Shown here: positions 8,411 to 17,541 of the stretch, one piece after another
Position numbering within the stretch: the stretch's first letter is position 1
Layout: each line of letters opens with the position of its first letter
Position numbers and translations under genes: made by a program
The notes under the pieces: model-generated
Database searches by the model: none
What the model was told of the DNA's origin: nothing
The model's input: only the letters and a program-made list of their open reading frames with translations
DNA from: JAXGPX01 sp040766745
GTDB lineage: Bacteria; Bacillota; Sulfobacillia; Fermentithermobacillales; Fermentithermobacillaceae
Assembly (NCBI GenBank): GCA_040766745.1
Contig: JAXGPX010000002.1
Span: 310,001 to 374,000 of the forward strand
Direction: 5' to 3'
DNA: 64,000 nucleotides

Positions 8411-9481
8411 CTACCCCTCAAACATCTCTTCCAAAATTCTCCTTACTGTCTCATCGTTTCTGACCAGGTCCAGAGAGTACTTTGCATGATCCCTGGCATA
8501 TCCGTTCCCTATTATCAATTCTACATCTGCGCCTACACCTTCGGCACCCAAAGCAGCCGCTGTAAAACTTGTGGCCATTGAGAAGAAGTATACTTTTCCG
8601 CCTTCTCTGGTGCTGAGGATGGACGCCATTTCAGTACCTGGTATGTTGACACAGTTTATTGCAAGGTCGGCTTTCTTTCCACCGTTTGAGCCCATAACCT
8701 TCTTCATTGTGGAAATTGCATCTCTTGCATCTCCCTGAAGCACAATGTCGCAAACTCCCAGTCGCTCAAGGCGTTCCCTGGACCTGTTGCTGTGGGCAAG
8801 CCCAATAACTTTGCCGGTAGGCCCTGCTTTTTTCTTTGCAACGCTTGCGCACAGAAGCCCTGACTTGCCGCCGGCGCCAAGGATAAACACTGTATCTCCC
8901 GGTTTAACAAGCCTGTCAGTTTGAATGGGGGCCCCTGCCACATCAAGCACTGCAAGGGAAAGCTTGTCCCCAAGGTCAGACGGAATAACTGAAAATACTC
9001 CAGTCTCAAAAATTACTGCAGTTGCTTCAACATCTACCTGATCTTTGTCAAGGTGCACTTTCTTTACCTTGTGGATCTTAAGCGGTGTCAGGGACAAGGA
9101 AACCAGAGTGCATATGCGGTCTCCGACTTTAAGCCCGTCTTTGCCCTCAACTTTGGGCCCAAATTCCTTAATGCGCCCTAAAAGCATTCCGCCTGAACCA
9201 GTAACAGGATTGTGCATTTTCCCCCGCTTGCCAACAATATCCATGACTACTGAAGCCACGTAGTCTTCCTTTTCCTGTTCGCTCATGTCAGGTTTGCACC
9301 CTGAGACGATTTGCTTAAAACTTGCCGCATCTATGTTTAGGGTCCCTACGTCTATTAAAATTTCGTTATCGTAAATTTCAGGAAGATTATCTACCTTCCA
9401 TGCGGCCTGAGGCAGTACCCCCTCAGGCTCAATCACTCTGTGGGTTCCGTATGGGCATCCAGGTCTGTATTCTTTGGCCAC
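8411..9481 (-). CDS. kdd: L-erythro-3,5-diaminohexanoate dehydrogenase
   Basis: A 356-residue NAD(P)-dependent dehydrogenase that oxidises 3,5-diaminohexanoate to 5-amino-3-oxohexanoate, the step after KamDE. The N-terminus GCPYGTHRVIEPEGVLPQAA is characteristic of Kdd, and a Rossmann motif (ILGAGGKSG) follows in the middle. The start is GTG 9481 behind GGAGGTG; the frame stays open further upstream without need. It is the first gene of the operon, 34 bases before kamA, and lies about 85 bases below the predicted sigma-54 transcription start. The genes for the next steps (kce, kal) are not in the window. Confidence 0.93.
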   Translation of the reverse strand: MAKEYRPGCPYGTHRVIEPEGVLPQAAWKVDNLPEIYDNEILIDVGTLNIDAASFKQIVSGCKPDMSEQEKEDYVASVVMDIVGKRGKMHNPVTGSGGMLLGRIKEFGPKVEGKDGLKVGDRICTLVSLSLTPLKIHKVKKVHLDKDQVDVEATAVIFETGVFSVIPSDLGDKLSLAVLDVAGAPIQTDRLVKPGDTVFILGAGGKSGLLCASVAKKKAGPTGKVIGLAHSNRSRERLERLGVCDIVLQGDARDAISTMKKVMGSNGGKKADLAINCVNIPGTEMASILSTREGGKVYFFSMATSFTAAALGAEGVGADVELIIGNGYARDHAKYSLDLVRNDETVRRILEEMFEG

Positions 9482-9577
9482 TATGAACACCTCCATGTTA
9501 TTTCGGCTTATGTAATTCAAGTTCGCATCCTTGCCGGTTTCCAGGCAGCACTATTCTTGGAACCACCTGATCATATA

Positions 9578-9593
9578 AGCAAATATCATGCCA
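9578..9593 (-). promoter_or_regulatory. Sigma-54 (-24/-12) promoter of the kdd-kam operon
   Basis: On the minus strand the sequence TGGCATGATATTTGCT fits the sigma-54 consensus TGGCAC-N5-TTGCW with one difference, and keeps the essential GG (-24) and GC (-12) at exact spacing. The predicted transcript starts near 9567 and runs into kdd. A sigma-54 activator gene is divergent 300 bases away, which strongly supports the call. Confidence 0.85.
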
Positions 9594-9680
9594 CTGTAGG
9601 ATGATGGCCAGCTGTGCTCACCAAATTGAAGGTGCTCCAGCAAAAAGCATACTCGAATGAATAACGGTATTATCCTGCCT

Positions 9681-9770
9681 TTCCGGCAGATGCGACAGGA
9701 TTTCGGCACATATGTGCCGAATATTTGTCACAAGGCAATCATATTGCCCAGTTTTCGGCATGTCCACATG
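9681..9770. promoter_or_regulatory. Candidate upstream activator sites (palindrome and half sites)
   Basis: A perfect 20-bp palindrome, TTCGGCACATATGTGCCGAA, lies at 9702-9721. Related single half sites flank it: TTCCGGCA from 9681 and TTCGGCA at 9754-9760, followed by TGTCCACATG. The palindrome is about 110-140 bases upstream of the sigma-54 promoter, a normal distance for an enhancer-binding protein, and about 180 bases upstream of the activator gene. I infer that it is the binding site of that activator. Confidence 0.7.
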
Positions 9771-9897
9771 GAGGGGACTGCGTGGGGCGGGGCTATCCCG
9801 GAGAGGATTGCGCGGGTCCCATCTATTTCGGATGGTTAGTTTGGAACGTAATTACCCTGAAGCGTCATGAGCCACAAATAGATTAGGAGGGCGCACT

Positions 9898-11388
9898 TTG
9901 GACTTGCTAACGGCTCTTCTTCAAGTGCTTGAAATTGCAAACGAAGGCATTCACCTGGTAAATGAAGACGGCGTAACTGTGATCTACAACAAAGCTGCCT
10001 CAGAATTTGATGGGCTTTCGCCTAACGAAGTTATGGGCAGGCACCTCCTAGATGTCTTTCCTTCTTTGACCCACGATTCAAGCACCCTCTTAAGGGTCCT
10101 AAGGAGCGGAGTACCGGAAATAGCCAGACAGCAAACATTTTCCAACTACAAGGGCAAGAAAATCACTACTATTAACTCAACTCATCCAATACAGGACGGC
10201 GGCCAAATCATGGGGGCTTGCGAGATTTCCACTGACATAACCAGAATCAAGGAAATGGCCGAACGAATCACAGATCTAAGAAAGGAACTCAGAAACAAGG
10301 GCCAGGATAGCAGGGAGCAGGAATCAGTCTTGTCCCGAAAATTATATACAGTAGACGATATCATTGGCGAATCGACAGTAATGAGAGATGTCAAGCGACG
10401 GGTTTTTCAGGTCGCCCGGAGCCGGTCCAACGTAGTTGTCTGGGGAGAAACAGGCACAGGAAAGGAACTCATTGTTCAATCTATACATTCGGCTTCAGAC
10501 AGGGCCGGTTTCCCTTTCGTTCCCCAAAACTGTGCAGCTCTTCCTGAAACTCTTCTTGAAAGCCTTGTTTTTGGAACTTCCAAAGGCGGGTTTACAGGGG
10601 CCCAGGACCGGCCGGGCCTTTTAGAACTGGCATCTGGAGGAACCCTCTACCTTGATGAAATCGACTCTATGCCACTTGGCCTACAGGCCAAACTCTTGCG
10701 GGTAATTCAGGAAAAAAGAGTCCGCAGGCTTGGCGATGTGAGGGAACGGCCGGTAGACGTTAGAATTATCGGATCTGCAAGCGTTCCACCGCGGCATGCT
10801 GTGGAACACGGAATTCTCAGGGCTGACTTGTACTTCCGGCTTGCAGTTGTGGAAATAGGATTACCCCCTCTGCGAGAGAGGCGGGAAGATATCCCTCTGC
10901 TGTGCTCCCATTTCCTGCAAAAACACAGCAGAAGGCCTGTGCAGGTGTCAATATCTCCTCAGGTCATGTCTGCATTCCTAGCCTACGATTGGCCCGGGAA
11001 CGTAAGGGAACTGGAACACGCCATAGAAGGGAGCCTGGCTTTTGCGAAAGACAATTCTATTGAACTTGATCATATTCCCTGGTCAGTACGGGGCGTTACA
11101 GCAGCCACCTGGATGTTCAAGACTAGGGCCAGTACCGGCAGCAAGGCAAGTTCCGAGATTGAATCGCTCGGTTACGGGGCGCACAATGAAAACACTGATA
11201 TCTCAAAGCAAGAATCAATCAGAGACCAACTGAGGCTCAGAGAAAGAAGAGCCGTCGAAGAAGCGCTGAAACAGGCCGGGTCTGTATCTGAGGCTGCCAG
11301 AATCCTTGGGATGCCAAGGCAGACACTTCAATACAGGATGAAAATTCTTGGCATTACCAGGCAAAATCGTCGAAGAAGAACCAAATAG
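9898..11388 (+). CDS. Sigma-54-dependent activator (PAS - AAA+ - Fis)
   Basis: A 496-residue enhancer-binding protein. An N-terminal PAS domain (about residues 5-115) is the likely sensor. The AAA+ domain follows, with Walker A GETGTGKE (183-190), Walker B TLYLDEID (249-256) and a sigma-contact loop that reads GGFTGA (230-235) instead of GAFTGA. A Fis-type helix-turn-helix closes the protein (about 455-490). The start is TTG behind AGGAGG. It is divergent from the kdd-kam operon, which has a matching promoter, so it very probably switches on lysine fermentation. The signal is unknown; lysine or a pathway intermediate is a guess. RocR and BkdR are comparable regulators of amino acid use. Confidence 0.93.
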   Translation: MDLLTALLQVLEIANEGIHLVNEDGVTVIYNKAASEFDGLSPNEVMGRHLLDVFPSLTHDSSTLLRVLRSGVPEIARQQTFSNYKGKKITTINSTHPIQDGGQIMGACEISTDITRIKEMAERITDLRKELRNKGQDSREQESVLSRKLYTVDDIIGESTVMRDVKRRVFQVARSRSNVVVWGETGTGKELIVQSIHSASDRAGFPFVPQNCAALPETLLESLVFGTSKGGFTGAQDRPGLLELASGGTLYLDEIDSMPLGLQAKLLRVIQEKRVRRLGDVRERPVDVRIIGSASVPPRHAVEHGILRADLYFRLAVVEIGLPPLRERREDIPLLCSHFLQKHSRRPVQVSISPQVMSAFLAYDWPGNVRELEHAIEGSLAFAKDNSIELDHIPWSVRGVTAATWMFKTRASTGSKASSEIESLGYGAHNENTDISKQESIRDQLRLRERRAVEEALKQAGSVSEAARILGMPRQTLQYRMKILGITRQNRRRRTK

Positions 11389-11400
11389 GAGAGAAAACAA

Positions 11401-11464
11401 GTGGGTGTGCCCTGAACTGATACCATACTGCCTTACTCTTCAGGCCACACCCATTATATTTTTT
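11401..11464 (+). terminator. Intrinsic terminator after the sigma-54 activator
   Basis: TGGGTGTGCCCTGAA (11402-11416) pairs with TTCAGGCCACACCCA (11439-11453) with one internal mismatch, followed by TTATATTTTTT. It lies between the converging activator and argS genes and would stop readthrough from the activator. Confidence 0.7.
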
Positions 11465-11532
11465 CCGGGCCGGTCCGATTTATTCATTGTTCACAAATTA
11501 AATTTTAGCCCCGGCATCAATTCAGCACGGAA

Positions 11533-13230
11533 TTACATAGAATCTGGAGCCGAGATTCCTGCCAACCGCAGAGCATTGGCTAAAACAATCTGGCACAGTC
11601 TGGCCAGGTAAAGCCTTGCTGAACTCAGTTCCTTGTCCTCTCCTAAAACCCTGCACCTGGTATAGAAAGAGTGAAACGCCGCCGAGACATTCATCATGTA
11701 TGTGATCAAGCGGTTAGGCTCTCTTGCTGCAGCAATCTCCCGAATCTCCTCAGGAAAAGCAGCAAGAAGTTTCATTAACTGAATCTCAGATGGATCCCTA
11801 AGCAATGGAACCTTTACTTCCTTAGGGCCTGATGCAGGTACATACCCTTCCTGTCTTGCCTGACGGAATATACTGGCTATTCTTGCGTGGGCATACTGTA
11901 CATAGTAAACCGGGTTTTCATTTGACTGCAGCCTAGCAAGATCCAGGTCAAAATCAAGGTGGCTGGAAGGTGCCCTCATCAAGAAGAAGAAACGGCAAGC
12001 ATCCTTGCCTGCATCTTCCAGAAGTTCATCCATTGAAATGAACTCGCCGCCCCTCTTGGACATCTTAACAACATCTTTGCCTCTTACAAGCCGCACTGTT
12101 TGAGCAATAATCACCTCTAGGACATCGCCTGGATACCCAAGAGCCATGAGTCCGGCCCTTAGCCGGTTAACGTAGCCATGATGATCGGGCCCTAGAATAT
12201 CGATAAGGTGGCTAAAGCCTCTCTTTAACTTGTCTTTATGGTAAGCAATATCAGGTGCCAGGTAGGTCATCTCACCGTCAGACTTGACCACAACACGGTC
12301 TTTGTCATCGCCAAATTCAGTTGACCTGAACCACAAAGCCCCGTCCTTTTCATATATGAATTCCCTTTCCCTGAGCTCTTCCACCAGGGCTTCGTGGGCC
12401 TTTGTCTCCCGCAAGCTCTTCTCTGAATACCAGGTGTCATACTTCAACCCATATTCAAGTAGAGTCTGTTTCTGCTTCTCAATCATGTGAGACACAGCAT
12501 ACCCCTTTAGCCACTCATGCCGCTCGCCGGAAGGAAGGCCAAGAAGCCGGTCGCCTTCTTCAGAAGCCAGTTGTTTGGCAATGTCCAGGAGATACTCGCC
12601 CCGGTAGCCGTTCTCAGGCAGCTGGGCATCTTGGCCAAGAGCCTGCCTGTACCGTGCCTCAAGGGAATCTGCAAGCAAGTCAACCTGATGTCCTGCGTCA
12701 TTTACGTAGAACTCTCTGGATACCTGATAACCGCTGGCTTCAAGCAGCGAAGCAAGGCAGTCGCCTATTGCAGCAGCCCTGGCATTAACTACATTCAATG
12801 GGCCTGTAGGGTTTGCGCTGACAAACTCAAGCAAGATACGTTTGCCTTCGCCATAATCAGTCCTTCCATATAGTGGGCCTTTCTTCCATATCTCTGCCAT
12901 GGCCTTATCAAGCCATCCGGACCCAAGGAAGAAATTGAGAAATCCCGGCCCTGCAATATCAACCCTCTGTATCCATGAATCGTCCAGCGAAAGGTACCTT
13001 ACTATGATCCCTGCAACCGATCGTCCGTCAGATTGCACCTCTCTGGCCAAAGACATGGCCACGCCTGTAGCGAAATCTCCTTGTTCAGGCCTGGCAGGAG
13101 TTTCGATCTTGATTTCAGTTTCTAAATACCCGGGTAAGTCGCCCTTTTCCTTGGCTTTATATATTGCATCAGAAATTCTGTTAGCAATGTCGTTCTTAAC
13201 CTGACTCATAATACTGGCACTTTCATCCAT
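11533..13230 (-). CDS. argS: Arginyl-tRNA synthetase
   Basis: Class I aminoacyl-tRNA synthetase, 565 residues, charging tRNA-Arg. It has the N-terminal ArgRS additional domain, the active-site segment FVSANPTGPL, the KMSKS-type loop KMSKRGGEF and the C-terminal DALR anticodon-binding domain. Oddly, the HIGH signature after FVSANPTGPL reads NVVN (residues 146-149), so both motif histidines are asparagine. Many clostridial ArgRS already have Asn at the second position; loss of the first is less familiar to me. ATG 13230 has AAAGGAG upstream. It follows speE-speB on the same strand with a 39-base gap, so the three may be co-transcribed. Confidence 0.96.
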   Translation of the reverse strand: MDESASIMSQVKNDIANRISDAIYKAKEKGDLPGYLETEIKIETPARPEQGDFATGVAMSLAREVQSDGRSVAGIIVRYLSLDDSWIQRVDIAGPGFLNFFLGSGWLDKAMAEIWKKGPLYGRTDYGEGKRILLEFVSANPTGPLNVVNARAAAIGDCLASLLEASGYQVSREFYVNDAGHQVDLLADSLEARYRQALGQDAQLPENGYRGEYLLDIAKQLASEEGDRLLGLPSGERHEWLKGYAVSHMIEKQKQTLLEYGLKYDTWYSEKSLRETKAHEALVEELREREFIYEKDGALWFRSTEFGDDKDRVVVKSDGEMTYLAPDIAYHKDKLKRGFSHLIDILGPDHHGYVNRLRAGLMALGYPGDVLEVIIAQTVRLVRGKDVVKMSKRGGEFISMDELLEDAGKDACRFFFLMRAPSSHLDFDLDLARLQSNENPVYYVQYAHARIASIFRQARQEGYVPASGPKEVKVPLLRDPSEIQLMKLLAAFPEEIREIAAAREPNRLITYMMNVSAAFHSFYTRCRVLGEDKELSSARLYLARLCQIVLANALRLAGISAPDSM

Positions 13231-13269
13231 CCGGGCACATCTCCTTTCGCAGCAAGAATTCAGCCGCCG

Positions 13270-14148
13270 TCATTTCCCTTCAGGAGTCAGTAGCAAAAGA
13301 CTCTCTCGTACAACTGCTGCTGCAAGCAGCCCTGTCTGGCCTGTACCGTCATAAGCGGGGGATACCTCAACAAGGTCAACCCCTACAATATTGTTTCCTG
13401 CAAGATACGAAAGGGCATCCAGGAGTTCCTGGGATGTAATACCTCCCGGCTCAGGAACACCTGTTCCGGGCGCAAAAGCCGGGTCAACCACATCAATGTC
13501 TATCGAAAGGTATACAGGGCTTTTGCCTAGCCTGGGTATAATTGACCGCAGCGGCTCGATTACATTATAGAAATGAACTTCTGAGAGCCCCCGGGTCTCC
13601 TGGAGTTCGGCCTCATCAGCCGAACGAATTCCAAGCTGGTATACTCTGCCCGGGCCCAGCAGTTCTATGACCCGGCGCATAACTGTGCCATGGGAAAACT
13701 GTGTTCCGGTAAACCTTGATCTCAAATCAGCATGGGCATCGAACTGAATCAGCACAAGATCCGGATACTTCTCAAGCATTGCCTGGACCAGTGGATATGT
13801 AATAAGGTGCTCTCCGCCTACTGCCATAAACTTCTGCCCATTATCAAGCACCTGGTCGGCAGCGGTCTTGATTACAGAAAGCGCCTTTTCCACATTACCC
13901 ATGGGTAAAACAAGATCCCCTGCATCATAGTAGTTGTCTGCAATCAGCGTACGCTTTTGCCTCAGAGAAAACTCTTCAAGAGCCATAGACGCTTCCCTTG
14001 TTGCAGACGGCCCAAACCTGGTTCCCGGGCGAAACGATGTGGTTTCATCCAGGGGAATTCCAAGTATGACGCACGGCGACAAAGGATCTCTGGAAGACCA
14101 GAGAAACTTGTCAGGACGTACCCATTCGGTACGTTGGTTGTCTGTCAA
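13270..14148 (-). CDS. speB: Agmatinase (ureohydrolase family)
   Basis: A manganese ureohydrolase that would split agmatine into putrescine and urea for polyamine synthesis. Metal-binding motifs are all visible: GGEHLITY, FDAHADLR and SIDIDVVDPAFAPG. The TTG at 14148 has GGAGGGG six bases upstream and gives 292 residues; the ATG at 14214 would overlap speE and lacks a site. It sits directly downstream of speE, the common speE-speB pair of Bacillota. A related arginase or guanidinobutyrase activity cannot be excluded from sequence alone, but the partner gene favours agmatinase. Confidence 0.93.
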   Translation of the reverse strand: MTDNQRTEWVRPDKFLWSSRDPLSPCVILGIPLDETTSFRPGTRFGPSATREASMALEEFSLRQKRTLIADNYYDAGDLVLPMGNVEKALSVIKTAADQVLDNGQKFMAVGGEHLITYPLVQAMLEKYPDLVLIQFDAHADLRSRFTGTQFSHGTVMRRVIELLGPGRVYQLGIRSADEAELQETRGLSEVHFYNVIEPLRSIIPRLGKSPVYLSIDIDVVDPAFAPGTGVPEPGGITSQELLDALSYLAGNNIVGVDLVEVSPAYDGTGQTGLLAAAVVRESLLLLTPEGK

Positions 14149-14194
14149 TATGTACCCCTCCAGAATGTTTGGCGGTGTTTGGCAACCAGCCGGC

Positions 14195-15031
14195 CTAATC
14201 GGTAATACCCACATCCCGCTTTAACTTGGGATTTAGCACAAATACCCGTTCATGGATTTCAGGTGAATAAAACTTGAGGTTCCACGATTCATCCGGTCTG
14301 CGCAAGGGCTTCTTCGGATCAGTCCCTAGGGACCCACACGTAAAGCTCCACCATCCCCCAGGATAGCTCGGGATAGGAACTGTATAGAGCCCTGTCACAG
14401 GAAACACTCCGGCTATCCTTTGATAAATATCTCTGACCAGTTCAGGAGTGCCAATGGGGCTTTCGGTCTGCGCACATAACATTCCGCCAGGCTTCAATAT
14501 CTTGGCTATTGCAGCATAAAATTCAGGCACAAAAAGTGCTTCACCGGGCCCCTCAGGGTCTGTTGAATCAACAATGACCAGGTCGAACCTGTCCCCGGTT
14601 GTTGCAACGAACTTAAGTCCGTCTTCAATCAGAACCCGTGCTCTCGGATCACTAAATCCTGTATTCCAGCCCGGAAGGTACTGCTTGGAAGCCTCAACCA
14701 CGTCACCGTCTATATCTACCATAGTGACTTGCTTTATCCCAGGGTGGCGAAGGGCCTCACGCAAACTCCCTCCATCCCCACCACCTATTATCAAAACATT
14801 CTCGGGGTTGGGATGGCTGAACAGCGGTACATGCACAATGCTTTCGTGGTATATGTATTCGTCTTTCTCAGTGGTCTGAATTGCGTTATCCAGAACCAAC
14901 ATCCTTCCAAATTCGACAGTGTCGAAAATGCACAACTCCTGGAACTTTGTACGTTTTGTATAGACAACAGACTCAATCTGAACAGATATACGGAGGCCGT
15001 CAAGCCAATCTTCAGTAAACCATACCTGCAA
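14195..15031 (-). CDS. speE: Spermidine synthase
   Basis: An aminopropyltransferase that joins putrescine and decarboxylated S-adenosylmethionine. The class I methyltransferase-like fold is marked by LIIGGGDGGSLREALRH and by DSTDPEGPGEALF, which contains the catalytic Asp. The start is TTG 15031, with GGAGGGG upstream, giving the typical N-terminus MQVWFTEDW and 278 residues. It is the first gene of speE-speB-argS and diverges from a penicillin-binding protein gene. A TATAAT-like box is visible at about 15088-15093 on the minus strand, with a poor -35. Confidence 0.96.
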   Translation of the reverse strand: MQVWFTEDWLDGLRISVQIESVVYTKRTKFQELCIFDTVEFGRMLVLDNAIQTTEKDEYIYHESIVHVPLFSHPNPENVLIIGGGDGGSLREALRHPGIKQVTMVDIDGDVVEASKQYLPGWNTGFSDPRARVLIEDGLKFVATTGDRFDLVIVDSTDPEGPGEALFVPEFYAAIAKILKPGGMLCAQTESPIGTPELVRDIYQRIAGVFPVTGLYTVPIPSYPGGWWSFTCGSLGTDPKKPLRRPDESWNLKFYSPEIHERVFVLNPKLKRDVGITD

Positions 15032-15198
15032 TAAAGTCCCCTCCGAGCATAATAGTTCAAAAACCAACGTCAAGCGTCGAAAGGAATTATATCAGAAAAG
15101 GATATGGGATAAAACATTAGCAAAGCAGGGGTAGAGGATATGTTGCCTTGTAGATGAAATGCTGGTAAGCTGAGTTGTTCAGAAAGGAGAAGTGAGAT

Positions 15199-17475
15199 AT
15201 GGCAGAGACCCAGGATTCAGTCAAAGAATTCGCCGGTGCGAAGAACTCTTCCCGTTCCAGGCCCCTGAAGTTGAAAACTCTTCTCCTGGCACTGGTAAAG
15301 GCCGGCGTGGCACTGGCTCTTATCTCCGTAACCATTTTTGCCCTGCTTTTTGTTTTCTTGCCTCTGCCCGAGCCTGCAATTCCCGAGGCAACAAGGATTT
15401 ATGACATTAACGGGAAGACTGTGTCTTCTCTTTTTGTTGAAAATAGAGTAGTAGTCCCATTTGATGAGATTCCTGAGAGCCTCAGACAAGCAGTTGTCGC
15501 AGTAGAAGACAAGAGGTTTTACAGCCATAAAGGCGTCGATTTCCGTTCTCTGGCAAGGGCTCTTGCGGCAAACATCAAGGCAGGCGAAGTTGTAGAAGGC
15601 GGGAGTACAATAACCCAACAGCTGTCATGGAACCTGTTTTTGACCCACGAAAGAACTCTGAAGCGAAAACTACTTGAAGCAATCTACGCACTAAAGCTTG
15701 AAATGCGCTATTCAAAGCAAGAAATCCTGGAAATGTACTTGAACGTCATATACCTGGGACATGGAACCTACGGGTGTGAGACGGCATCAAAACTTTACTT
15801 CGGCAAGCCAGTTAAAGACCTGACCCTGTCTGAGTCTGCCATGATTGCAGGAATCATTAAAGGGCCTGAGATTTACTCTCCGTATCACAACATGGAACTG
15901 GCAGAGAAGAGAAAAACCCTTGCCCTTGATCTTATGGTGGAACAAGGCAGCATCGATGAGGCCTTGGCAGAAAAGGCCAAGGCAGAGCCTATCAAACTTG
16001 CCGGAATGCCCAAGAGCAGTGCCGCCTACTTTGTGGATTTCATCATAGCCCAGATAAGGCAGGCCAAACCTGAAATCGCAGCCGAGATTTACCGGGGAGG
16101 ATATGAGATTTTTACTACCCTGGACCTAGACATGCAGTTAGCAGCCGAAAAAGCATTTTCACGCTACCTCCCTGAAGGGGTTGTAGACTCCAAGGGCATC
16201 ACTCAGCCTCAGGGTGCCCTGGTAGCAATAGAACCTCTAACCGGGTATGTCAAGGCTTTGGTTGGCGGGCGGGATTGGAATGAAACACAGTTGAACAGGG
16301 CTTATCAGGTTAGGCGGCAACCTGGATCTGCCTTTAAGGTCTTTTTGTATGCTGCCGCTATTGATCTTGGACATCCGATCAATGAAACAAGAATCTGCGA
16401 ACCTGTTGAGTTTCCGGGAAAGTCTCAGGGCGATGTATACAAGCCAAGGGATTTCGGGTGGCAACCTTACCACTATGAAGCACTGGATATCCGCCAGGCT
16501 GTGGCAATATCTGATAACGTAGTTGCAGCCAGGTGGGCATCGGAACTCGGGCCCTCTAAGATCATTGAATACGCCAGAAAATTGGGCATAAAGAGCCCTT
16601 TGCAAGCGAACATACCCCTGGCTTTAGGAGCTTCAGAGGTTACGCCCCTTGAAATGGCAGCTGCAGGTGCCGCTATTTCTGCTCAAGGGGTGTATGCAGA
16701 ACCTATTGCCATCCTCAAACTAGTTGACTCAAGAGGCAACGTTCTTATAGAGAACAAAGTTCAATCAAAACAAGTGCTCGACCCGGGTACGGCGTACATG
16801 CTTACAAGCGTCCTCCGTTCTGTAATAGGCCCTGGAGGTACCGGATCAGGGCTTCAAGGTTTTCTTGGAAACAGGCCTGCAGCCGGCAAAACGGGAACAA
16901 GCGATGACCAGCTGGAAGCATGGTTTGTGGGATATACCAGGGAACTTTCGTGTGCGGTATATGTAGGGTGGGACGATCGTGATAAGTCCTTGTCAGGCAC
17001 AGGCGGTGGCGTGGCCGGGCCGGTCTGGGCAGGTTTCATGGGCAGCGCCCTTTCAGGCAAACCGGTCCAAAATTGGCCAATCCCCGGTGATTTGTCATGG
17101 GAGAGGGTCTGCGACAAGACAGGCCGAAGGGCTAATGTAACGTGTTTCGATTGGCACTATGAACTCTTCAGGGCGGGAACCGGCGCACCTGTCTGCTCTA
17201 CAAATCATATATTTGAGTTTCTCATGCCCGGATGGCCAGCTTCAGGTGCTGAAGAGCCTCAGATCAAAAACGTTCCTTACTTCATCCCCCCAGATGCACC
17301 TGCAGTAAAACCTGAGGACAAGGAACGTCCTATGTCACCTGATGACGTTGACATACCCCTGACTGAAGACGAAAACGGCCTTTCGGCCCCCTGGGGCCAT
17401 GAGGGCCTGCTCGAACCAGATGGCCAAGAGGGCCTTCCAGAACCAGAGGGTCAAGAGGGCACAACAAATCGATAA
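15199..17475 (+). CDS. Class A penicillin-binding protein (PBP1A type)
   Basis: A bifunctional peptidoglycan synthase of 758 residues. It has a short cytoplasmic N-terminus, a membrane anchor at about 26-54, a GT51 glycosyltransferase domain with the catalytic Glu in VEDKRFYSH (E103), and a transpeptidase domain with SxxK (S377-K380, PGSAFK), SDN (near 445) and KTGTSDD (near 555). The extracellular tail is acidic, Pro/Gly-rich and contains a short tandem repeat (EPDGQEGLPEPEGQEG). ATG 15199 follows GGAGAAG. It runs opposite to the surrounding genes and to replication. A weak hairpin lies just after the stop at 17476-17497. Confidence 0.96.
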   Translation: MAETQDSVKEFAGAKNSSRSRPLKLKTLLLALVKAGVALALISVTIFALLFVFLPLPEPAIPEATRIYDINGKTVSSLFVENRVVVPFDEIPESLRQAVVAVEDKRFYSHKGVDFRSLARALAANIKAGEVVEGGSTITQQLSWNLFLTHERTLKRKLLEAIYALKLEMRYSKQEILEMYLNVIYLGHGTYGCETASKLYFGKPVKDLTLSESAMIAGIIKGPEIYSPYHNMELAEKRKTLALDLMVEQGSIDEALAEKAKAEPIKLAGMPKSSAAYFVDFIIAQIRQAKPEIAAEIYRGGYEIFTTLDLDMQLAAEKAFSRYLPEGVVDSKGITQPQGALVAIEPLTGYVKALVGGRDWNETQLNRAYQVRRQPGSAFKVFLYAAAIDLGHPINETRICEPVEFPGKSQGDVYKPRDFGWQPYHYEALDIRQAVAISDNVVAARWASELGPSKIIEYARKLGIKSPLQANIPLALGASEVTPLEMAAAGAAISAQGVYAEPIAILKLVDSRGNVLIENKVQSKQVLDPGTAYMLTSVLRSVIGPGGTGSGLQGFLGNRPAAGKTGTSDDQLEAWFVGYTRELSCAVYVGWDDRDKSLSGTGGGVAGPVWAGFMGSALSGKPVQNWPIPGDLSWERVCDKTGRRANVTCFDWHYELFRAGTGAPVCSTNHIFEFLMPGWPASGAEEPQIKNVPYFIPPDAPAVKPEDKERPMSPDDVDIPLTEDENGLSAPWGHEGLLEPDGQEGLPEPEGQEGTTNR

Positions 17476-17541
17476 GGCCCCCTGAATCCAGAGGGCCAAT
17501 ATGAAACCGACAAATGATGCCAAGATTGCTCCGAAGCACGG

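Noticed and set aside
9482..9897. A lysine riboswitch controlling the kam operon
   Set aside because: The leader between the predicted transcript start (about 9567) and kdd (9481) is only about 85 bases, too short for the lysine riboswitch.
17476..17497. Hairpin GGCCCCCTG/CAGAGGGCC after the PBP gene as a terminator
   Set aside because: There is no T tract on either side and one mismatch in the stem, so it is too weak to list as a terminator.
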